From positions 1,105,641-1,169,640 of the forward strand of contig CAVUIT010000012.1 of the NCBI GenBank assembly GCA_963741625.1: 64,000 bases of DNA. Direction: 5' to 3'. Below, one piece after another: positions 57,511-64,000 of this stretch; position 1 is the stretch's first letter, and each line of letters starts with the position of its first letter. Made by a program: the position numbers and the translations under genes. Source of the DNA: CAWBBA01 sp963741625. GTDB lineage: Bacteria > Desulfobacterota > Desulfomonilia > Desulfomonilales > Desulfomonilaceae. The notes under the pieces are model-generated. The model saw only the letters and a list, made by a program, of their open reading frames with translations, had not been told where the DNA came from and did no database searches.

Positions 57511-58591
57511 ATGGACATTTCCAAGTACGTGCTTCTCTTCGAGGAATGCGACCTCAGCATGGTCCAAAAAGTCGGCGGTAAGTGCGCAAGCCTAGGCGAA
57601 CTCATAAAGGCGCGGATCCCTGTCCCACCGGGCTTTGCCATCACCACCGACGCGTATGAACTTTTCCTCGATGAAAACGGCCTGACCCAAGAGGTGACGG
57701 CGAGACTCAAGAACTTGGACGAAAGCAGGATCGATGAGATCAACCAGGCATCTTCGGAAATCCGAGCCCGCATAGAGGCGGGGACCATTAGCGAACCCCT
57801 GGAAGACATCATCGCTGACCAGTATCGCTCCCTGGCAAAACGAGCCGGAAACTCCTGCCGCTCCCGTCGCAGTTAGATCCTCCGCCACTGCCGAAGACCT
57901 CCCTGATGCCAGCTTTGCGGGGCAGCAGGACACCTACCTCTGGGTGCGGGGAGTGGATGACCTGTTGGACAAAATACGCAAGTGCTGGTCGAGCTTGTTC
58001 ACGGCTCGCGCAATTTCTTACAGGACGAAGATGGGGTTCGACCACTCCAAGGTCCTGATCAGCGTAGCAATCCAGAAGATGGTCCGGTCGTTCGCCGCAG
58101 GGGTCATGTTCACTCTCAACCCTTCCACCGGTGACGCGGCCACGGTGGTAATCGATTCCAACTGGGGATACGGAGAGAGCGTAGTTTCAGGCGAAGTAAC
58201 ACCGGACCAGTTCCAAGTCAACAAGATCACCATGGAGGTTGTGAAGAGAACTATCTCCGATAAGGCAATCTACTACACCACCGATCCGGAGACCGACGAG
58301 GTCAAAAAGCTCGAGGTCGACACCGAGCGACGAACGTCTCAGAGCCTATTGGAAGCCGAGATCATTGAGCTGGCAAGGATGGCCAAATTGATAGAGAGAC
58401 ATTACGGCAAGCCTATGGATATTGAATGGGCCACAGAAAAATCGCTTCCGTACAAAGGGGAAGTCTTTATTCTCCAGAGCCGTCCGGAAACGGTCTGGAG
58501 CCAGAAAGAGGTGAAGCCTGTAATGGAGCCCAGGAAAAGCGCCATCGAACATATCGTGGCCGGGCTCATTGCAGGAAAGAAGATCAAGTAG
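57511..58591 (+). CDS. Phenylphosphate-synthase-like ATP-binding subunit (PEP-synthase N-domain; one frameshift)
   Basis: This ~359-residue (~40 kDa) ATP-grasp domain of PPDK/PEP-synthase type is encoded 24 bp after the His-domain subunit. VGGKCASLGELIKARIPVPPGFAI begins it. After a break near 57848 the frame continues PAAPVAVRSSATAEDLPDASF, the conserved Arg motif, then MVRSFAAGVMFTLNP, WGYGESVVSGEVTPD and VFILQSRPETVW at the end. So the PEP-synthase architecture is split into two polypeptides, as in phenylphosphate synthase proteins 1 and 2. GGAGG precedes the ATG. Confidence 0.8.
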
Positions 58592-58764
58592 TGCCGGTGC
58601 ATAAGGACTTTTGACCAACAACGGCTGTTCCCTTTTCGTGGGCTTCAGAGGTGAGGACTTCCGTTCACCCTGAGCAGCGTTGGACTACGCGCGGAGGCAA
58701 GCAAAACAGGCTTTAGCCGGCGCTACTAAATATGACATCACACCAACACAAGGAGAGTCTCGGG

Positions 58765-60171
58765 ATGAAAGACATGAGAGATTTTATCAACAAAGGCTTG
58801 GAAAACGGGTTATGCAAAAAGATTACGGCGCAGGTCGACTGGAACCTGGAACTGTCGCATATCGCCAAACTGAACGAGGAGGCGCGCGGCCCCGCGTTGC
58901 TGTTTGAAAATGTGAAGGATTACGACACACCGGTCATCACCAGCGTGTGCACCACAACGGAGCGGCTGGCCATGATCATGGGGCAACCGCTCGACTCAAC
59001 CTTGGTGGATCTTTACGATGCGTGGGCGAAGTTGGGCGACAATCTGTTACCGCCAAAGTATGTCGACAAGGCCGAAGCTCCCTGCAAGGAAAACATCCTG
59101 ACCGGAGACGAGATCGATCTTTACAAGTTTCCCGTTCCCCAATGGTACCCCCTGGACGGCGGACGTTATATTGGCACCGCCCACTTTTTCATCACCAAGG
59201 ACCCCGAATCAGGCTGGGTCAACCTGGGCACCTACCGGGCCCAATTGCTGGGTAAGGACAAGATGGGAACCCAGTTCATCAAGGGCAAGCACGCCGATAT
59301 CATGCTGAAGAAATACCAGGCACTGGGCAAACCGATGCCGGTGGCCTCGGTCATCGGATGCGATCCCCTACTGTTCATTCTCGGGGCGGCGCGCGTATCC
59401 GCTTTTGTATCGGAATATGACGTGGCGGGCGCTCTCAGGGGAACACCGGTGGAAGTGGTCAAGGGAGAAACCGTTGACCTGCCAATCCCGGCACACGCGG
59501 AAATCGTTATCGAAGGCGAGGTGGATGCCAATAAATTCATGGAAGAGGGACCGTTTGGCGAGTACACCGGTTATTACTCGGGCGTAGGCAGCGACCCGCG
59601 AAATTTCGTGGATGTGAAATGCGTCACTCACCGGAACAATCCGATTCTGTGGGGGACCACAGTGGGCCGGGCGGTGACCGACACCCATATGACCATGGCG
59701 CTTTCCTACGGTGCGACTCTCTGGCAGCAGCTTCTGGCCATGAAAATACCGGGTCTAAAAGCAGTGTACTGTCCCCCTGAGGGCTCGGGCAGGTTCATCG
59801 CCATCATCTCCGTGAAACAGATGTATCCGGGCCACGCGGACCAAGTGCTCACGGCCGCCATCTCCACGGAAATGGGCGCTTATGGTCTGAAGACCGTGAT
59901 CGTGGTGGACGAAGACATTGATCCCTGGGACATTCCACGGGTGATGTACGCACTGAGTTTCAGGTTCCAGCCCAACCGTTCCCAGGTCATTAAGCGGGGC
60001 AGGTCCACGCCGTTGGATCCTTCCTTGCCCATCGACGCCAGGGACATTACGGGCAGGCTGCTCCTGGATGCGACCATACCCTATGACTGGAAAGAGAAGC
60101 CGGTTCCCATCGAACTGGATCCCGAAATGGTGAAAAGAGTCAAAGGCAGGTGGTCCGAACTGGGATTATGA
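58765..60171 (+). CDS. UbiD-family carboxylase/decarboxylase (phenylphosphate-carboxylase-like)
   Basis: This ~468-residue UbiD protein is intact. GPALLFENVKDYDTPVITSV, RYIGTAHFFITKDPESGWVNLGTYR, the MGTQFIKGKHADIML region and E-x4-E in EGPFGEYTGYY form the prenyl-FMN and metal site. The ATG at 58765, with AAGGAG upstream, is preferred over a start 11 codons earlier. Placed after two phenylphosphate-synthase-like genes and before a CoA ligase, it is a candidate carboxylase of the phosphorylated aromatic. Thauera phenylphosphate carboxylase has two UbiD subunits plus small gamma and HAD-type delta subunits. Only one UbiD is in this window, so the enzyme may be simpler or the other parts lie elsewhere. 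Confidence 0.85.
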   Translation: MKDMRDFINKGLENGLCKKITAQVDWNLELSHIAKLNEEARGPALLFENVKDYDTPVITSVCTTTERLAMIMGQPLDSTLVDLYDAWAKLGDNLLPPKYVDKAEAPCKENILTGDEIDLYKFPVPQWYPLDGGRYIGTAHFFITKDPESGWVNLGTYRAQLLGKDKMGTQFIKGKHADIMLKKYQALGKPMPVASVIGCDPLLFILGAARVSAFVSEYDVAGALRGTPVEVVKGETVDLPIPAHAEIVIEGEVDANKFMEEGPFGEYTGYYSGVGSDPRNFVDVKCVTHRNNPILWGTTVGRAVTDTHMTMALSYGATLWQQLLAMKIPGLKAVYCPPEGSGRFIAIISVKQMYPGHADQVLTAAISTEMGAYGLKTVIVVDEDIDPWDIPRVMYALSFRFQPNRSQVIKRGRSTPLDPSLPIDARDITGRLLLDATIPYDWKEKPVPIELDPEMVKRVKGRWSELGL

Positions 60172-60251
60172 ATTGGAAAATAGAAATCGGTAATTTCGTT
60201 TTGGTTCCCACGCCCTGCGTCGCAGAAGTCCGGACTCTTAAGGAGGTCTAG

Positions 60252-61913
60252 TTGAAACCGATTCGTTATGAAAAGGAAATGGTGGATGAATTCCTAAGGA
60301 AGGGGTATCGGACCCAGGAAACCTTTTACGACTTCTGGGACAGAAACGCCCGTGAATATGGAGACAGGGAAGCCCTGGTCGATTCAAAGTACCGCTTAAC
60401 CTGGGCCGACGCAAAGCGCCTGGTGGACGCCATGGCTATTTCATGGATCGAAATGGGAATCCCGAAGCATTCCCGCATGATCATCCAGTCGCCCAACAGC
60501 GTTTACGGGTTCTTATCCAGGATCGCCTGTGAAAGGGCTGGCCTCATCTCATTGACGGTGTATCCGTATCTGCGGCAGAGGGAACTGGAATACATGGTTG
60601 AGCGGACGGAGGCATCCGCCGTGATCATCCTGAACATTTACAACAAATTCAACTACCTGGAAATGTACGAAGGACTCCAAAAGCAGTTTCCCCATTTGAA
60701 GAACATATTCCTGTTTGATGATGAAGTCCCGGCTTCCGCGCCCAAAGGGACCTTTTCGCTTACCGGAATCGTCAAGGAGCGCGCTGCTAAGCCTGTGGAC
60801 GGGGCCATCCTTGCGGAAAGAAGGTTGGATGCCATATGGGATGTGGCGCTGCTCACCACGACATCGGGAACCACCGGCATTCCCAAGCTTGTGGAATGGC
60901 CCGCCGCTCCCCGGGTTTGCACATCCAAGGGCCGGGTAGACATCTGGAACCTGAATAAGGAGGATATTACCGTGGCCATCGCGCCACATGCCGGTGGCGC
61001 GGCCGGCACACTCACCTATTTTGCCGCACCGCTGGCCGGGGCAAAGACCGTCATGTTGGAGGAGTTCTCTCCCGATGGGGCCTTGGCCCTCATCGAAAAG
61101 GAAAAGGCAACGGCCATCGGTGTCGTGCCCACTCACCTGGTGCGGATGCTCGACGCGGATACGTCCAATTACGATCTTAGCTCGCTGCGTTTTATCCGTT
61201 CGGCTGGCGGCTATCTATCTCCCCAGATTGCCGAGGAAGCCGAGCAGGCTTTCGGCGCTTCCATCACCAGCGATCTGGGCACCCAGGACATGGGATCGGT
61301 GTCCGGATGCCGTGTCGAGGATTCCAAGGACCTGCGTCGCAGGACAGTGGGTCGGATGCTTCCGGGAAACCAGGTCCGTCTCATGGACGAGACCGGCAAA
61401 AAAGAAGTTCCCGAAGGGGAACCAGGTGTCCTCTATTTCCGGGGCCCCCATGCACCGGCCGGATATTACCGAGACAAGGAGCTTACTGCCACAGTTTTCG
61501 ATCCCGACGGCTGGACCACCACCGGCGATATCGTCAAATTCGACCAGGGGTGCCTGTGGATACTGGGAAGGGCCAAGGACATGATCATCCGGGGGGGGCA
61601 GAATCTCTATCCGGCGGAAATCGAGGGCCTTTTAAATGATCATCCCAAGGTGGCCGCGGTCGCGGTCGTCGGATACCCGGACCGGGAAATGGGCGAGCGG
61701 GCATGCGCCTACGTGATTCCGAAGGCTGGCCAGGAATTCACCTTCAAGGAAATGGTGGATTTCCTGAAATCCAGGAATATAGCCATGTTTAAACTCCCGG
61801 AGCGGCTGGAGATTGTGTCCGCCTTTCCCACTGTGGGCGATTCCGGAAAGGTCAACAAAGAGATCCTGAAGAAGGAGATCAGGGAAAAGGTGGCCGCGGA
61901 GGGCAAATGCTGA
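60252..61913 (+). CDS. AMP-forming aryl/acyl-CoA ligase
   Basis: This intact 553-residue ANL ligase has the P-loop TTTSGTTGIPK, IAPHAGGAAGTLTYFAAPL, the LGTQDMGSVSG adenylate motif, TTGDIVKF, GRAKDMIIRGGQNLYPAEIE at the hinge, and GDSGKVNKEILKKEI with the catalytic Lys. It is related to the 2,3-dihydroxybenzoate-AMP ligase / cyclohexanecarboxylate-type branch rather than to Acs. The TTG start has AAGGAGGT at ideal distance. In this cluster it would activate the aromatic acid made by the UbiD enzyme; substrate identity is inferred. Confidence 0.83.
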   Translation: MKPIRYEKEMVDEFLRKGYRTQETFYDFWDRNAREYGDREALVDSKYRLTWADAKRLVDAMAISWIEMGIPKHSRMIIQSPNSVYGFLSRIACERAGLISLTVYPYLRQRELEYMVERTEASAVIILNIYNKFNYLEMYEGLQKQFPHLKNIFLFDDEVPASAPKGTFSLTGIVKERAAKPVDGAILAERRLDAIWDVALLTTTSGTTGIPKLVEWPAAPRVCTSKGRVDIWNLNKEDITVAIAPHAGGAAGTLTYFAAPLAGAKTVMLEEFSPDGALALIEKEKATAIGVVPTHLVRMLDADTSNYDLSSLRFIRSAGGYLSPQIAEEAEQAFGASITSDLGTQDMGSVSGCRVEDSKDLRRRTVGRMLPGNQVRLMDETGKKEVPEGEPGVLYFRGPHAPAGYYRDKELTATVFDPDGWTTTGDIVKFDQGCLWILGRAKDMIIRGGQNLYPAEIEGLLNDHPKVAAVAVVGYPDREMGERACAYVIPKAGQEFTFKEMVDFLKSRNIAMFKLPERLEIVSAFPTVGDSGKVNKEILKKEIREKVAAEGKC

Positions 61914-63178
61914 TGGAACGCGTGATTCTGATATTGTCCACCATGGACACAAAAGGTCCGGAAACGATTTACCTGCGGGACCAAATAGTGGGGCGTCGTG
62001 GAAATCCGCTCATACTAGACATGGGAATGTCTGGCAGCTCTGAGGGGGCTGACATACCGCCGGATGCGGTGGCTCTAGCTGCGGGCTCTGACATAAACGA
62101 AATCCGAGCGTCCCACGAAAGAAAGAAAATCACCCGGCAAATGATCTACGGGGCTAGCGCCATCGCATTGAAAATGTTCAATGAAGGTCGTCTAGCAGGG
62201 GTTATAGGGCTGGGTGGCTCGACCGGGAGTCTCATGGCCACAGATGTGATGCGTTCGTTGCCGTTCGGAGTTCCCAAGATGATGGTATCTTCCACCGCAG
62301 CCCTGCCCGGACTCTCGACTAGGTACATCGGAACTGGTGATTTGGCCATTTTTCACACGGTTATCGAAATTTCGGGCTTGACCGATCCCCTGAAGAACGT
62401 CCTTGACCGAGCCGCCGCGGCTATAGCCTCCATGGGACAAGTTGAACCGCTCACCGTTGAGTCCGCTCACCGGGGCGGCAAGCCACTCGTGGCGATGTCA
62501 ATGTTCGGCCCCACGGAAAAATGCTCGCATCATGTGCGGCAACGCTTGGAGACAGAAGGGTTCCAGGTGATCGGCTTCTCCGCTGCAGGCGTCTGTGATC
62601 GTGCTATGGAAGACATGATCTCCCGGAACTTCTTTGACGCGGTAGTAGACCTGGCCCCTGGAGGAGTGGGAGAAGAAGCTCTGGGAGGCATGCGGGCCGC
62701 AGGCCCGGACCGACTCACGGCAGCGGGCAGGCTCGGTATACCACAGGTCATAGCGCCGGGAGGAGTGAACCTCATGAGCCCGAGGAAATCACGCTATAAA
62801 CCTGAATACCACCAACGGAAGAAGTTCGAAATGGACGAACTGCGCACGTTCCTCCGCTTATCCGTAGAAGAAATGGAGCTGGTGGCCGAGATATTTGCGG
62901 AGAAGTTGAATGTCTCCAGTGGGCCGACCATCTTTCTTTTTCCAAAAAGGGGCTGGTCTGCCATAGACCAGCCGTCGAGCGACATGTTTGAGGAAAAGGA
63001 AGACAGGGCTTTTCTGGATGTGTTCCGAGCGAAAGCTAGTCCCAGGGTCTTAACCCGTGAGGTTGACGCGAACCTTGAGGATGAGGAGTTTGCCGAGGCT
63101 GTCGTAGAAGCTTGCATAGAAATTTTTCCTCGGGCGGCCGCCACGGGCGGTCTTTCCATCATTGCAAAGGGTGATTGA
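61907..63178 (+). CDS. Tm-1-like (UPF0261) protein, copy 2
   Basis: This 423-residue paralogue of the gene at 52.0-53.3 kb has ILILSTMDTKGPETIYLRDQ at the start, GLGGSTGSLMATDVMRSLPFG in the nucleotide-binding half, and IAPGGVNLMS plus FLFPKRGWSAIDQ in the C-terminal half. It overlaps the ligase gene by 7 bases (GGAGGG upstream), so it is part of the aromatic operon. Compared with copy 1 the C-terminal part is more divergent. The two copies bracket the cluster. Their biochemical role is unknown. Confidence 0.82.
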   Translation: MLMERVILILSTMDTKGPETIYLRDQIVGRRGNPLILDMGMSGSSEGADIPPDAVALAAGSDINEIRASHERKKITRQMIYGASAIALKMFNEGRLAGVIGLGGSTGSLMATDVMRSLPFGVPKMMVSSTAALPGLSTRYIGTGDLAIFHTVIEISGLTDPLKNVLDRAAAAIASMGQVEPLTVESAHRGGKPLVAMSMFGPTEKCSHHVRQRLETEGFQVIGFSAAGVCDRAMEDMISRNFFDAVVDLAPGGVGEEALGGMRAAGPDRLTAAGRLGIPQVIAPGGVNLMSPRKSRYKPEYHQRKKFEMDELRTFLRLSVEEMELVAEIFAEKLNVSSGPTIFLFPKRGWSAIDQPSSDMFEEKEDRAFLDVFRAKASPRVLTREVDANLEDEEFAEAVVEACIEIFPRAAATGGLSIIAKGD

Positions 63179-63230
63179 TATCCGGACGGAGTTCTTTCGG
63201 ATCCTTCGTCCCATCCGAAGGGAGGCCCTC

Positions 63231-63900
63231 ATGTATGTAAGAAACTGGATGTTGCCGGCTCAAGTATCTATATCCAGTGACGCACTGGCCACCGATGCTC
63301 TCTCACTGATCCGGCAGCACAATCTGAAGATCTTGCCTGTGGTGGACAACGGTCGGTTGCGTGGAGTGCTCCACCGCAGGGATCTCAGCGAGGCTGCCTT
63401 GTGCGTGAGTGGCAGCGGAGATCTCTGCGAGATGAACTACTTCTGCAACAAGCTTAAAGTCAAAGACCTAATGGTCCGAATGCCCGTTACCGTCTCTATA
63501 GACGACACGGTGGAGAAAATCCTTATCAAGGGAAGGAACTGAAAATAAGCAGTTTCCCGGTTATGGACGGGGATAAGGTGGTGGGCGTCGTGTCGGACCG
63601 CGAAATATTCGTGACGCTTTTCAAGATCCTGGAAGCCGAAGAAGATCGCACACGGATCACACTAACGAACGTCGCTCTGGAAAGAGGGACCTTAACGAAG
63701 ATTTTGTCGACGGTCGAGGAGACCGGTGCAAAGGCCCGCTCCATTTTCACGGTCCCTGAGGCCGGATCGACAAGGTCAGGGTCGTCCTCCGTTTGGAGGC
63801 GGACGATCCGGCCCCGGTTTTCAAGGCCCTGGAAGATAACGGGTATAAGATAATGGAGTCTTCCTCCAACGGCGGGAACGGCATGCCTTACGCCATGTAA
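63231..63900 (+). CDS. CBS-pair protein with ACT-like tail, phenylphosphate-synthase third-component candidate (two frameshifts)
   Basis: The joined product is ~223 residues, about 24 kDa. Two CBS motifs are seen: LSLIRQHNLKILPVVDNGRLRGVLHRRDL and, after a break near 63535, LKISSFPVMDGDKVVGVVSDREI. After a second break near 63770 an ACT-like end, DKVRVVLRLEADDPAPVFKAL, runs to a stop at 63898-63900. The ATG at 63231 has GAAGGGAGG; the longer open frame overlaps the upstream gene and lacks support. The third phenylphosphate synthase protein of Thauera is a 24-kDa CBS protein that stimulates the reaction, so size and domains fit. The remaining 100 bases of the window hold nothing I can call. 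Confidence 0.75.
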
Positions 63901-64000
63901 CGGGTCGCTAAGACAGTCAATCAGGATCCGGTATTCCAGATACTCGGAGGTTCCGCAATTTTCTCTTCCCCTCTTGCTCACTCAAACCTGTGAAGAGGCA

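Noticed and set aside
1..64000. CRISPR arrays, tRNA/rRNA genes, transposases or phage genes
   Set aside because: I looked for regularly spaced repeats, tRNA-like T-arms and transposase/integrase motifs and found none I could support by eye.

Overview
The window looks like a chromosomal piece of a strictly anaerobic, respiring bacterium of the Desulfobacterota / former Deltaproteobacteria type (Desulfomonile- or Syntrophus-like). The reasons are a complete futalosine menaquinone route, several AMP-forming acetyl/acyl-CoA synthetases with their regulators, a phenylphosphate-synthase-type aromatic activation cluster with UbiD/UbiX, and pentapeptide and DUF294 proteins of the kind common in that phylum. 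The assignment is an inference from gene content. I saw no rRNA, tRNA, CRISPR array, transposase or phage gene.

Layout. 1-18.7 kb is an acetate-activation region: an SLC5-domain sensor histidine kinase (CrbS-like), single-domain response regulators, a DEDD exonuclease, two tandem cNMP/CBS/DUF294 proteins, acetyl-CoA synthetase, then a GNAT - AcsA-like ligase - AcuC-like deacetylase - GNAT - second Acs set that looks like a reversible lysine-acetylation control module. 18.7-26.8 kb holds a small membrane protein between two diverged repeats, a metallo-beta-lactamase-fold hydrolase, a frameshift-ridden polar amino-acid ABC transporter, a cytidylate-kinase-like protein with a BON-like tail and an MFS transporter. 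27.2-33.3 kb is an accessory stretch: papain-like protease, chagasin-like inhibitor, membrane pentapeptide protein, metallophosphoesterase and tyrosinase. 34.3-43.3 kb is a mannoside operon: two GT4-type glycosyltransferases, two GH130 proteins, a GT4 fused to a phosphomannose-isomerase-type cupin, and mannose-1-phosphate guanylyltransferase, followed by a thermonuclease. 43.5-51.9 kb carries mqnB and mqnD facing the operon mqnE-mqnC-deaminase-mqnA-mqnL-mqnP. 52.0-63.9 kb is a candidate phenol-type activation and carboxylation locus: a Tm-1-like protein and a LysR regulator, then divergently ubiX, an FMN-binding protein, a three-component phenylphosphate-synthase-like set, one UbiD carboxylase/decarboxylase, an aryl/acyl-CoA ligase and a second Tm-1-like protein.

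Data quality. More than 25 single-base frame breaks split otherwise well conserved genes, often in short homopolymers, and the family-typical sequence resumes in the new frame. In one case even the expected C-terminus and stop codon are recovered. I read most of these as sequencing/assembly indels and annotate joined genes with the break positions. The amino-acid permease region (21.7-22.6 kb) is dense enough in breaks that real decay is possible there.

How it fits together. Acetate or other acids are activated by Acs enzymes whose activity is probably tuned by acetylation and by the two-component proteins. Aromatic substrate may be phosphorylated, carboxylated by prenylated-FMN UbiD chemistry and ligated to CoA. 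The single ubiX can supply prenyl-FMN both to that enzyme and to MqnL of the menaquinone pathway next door.
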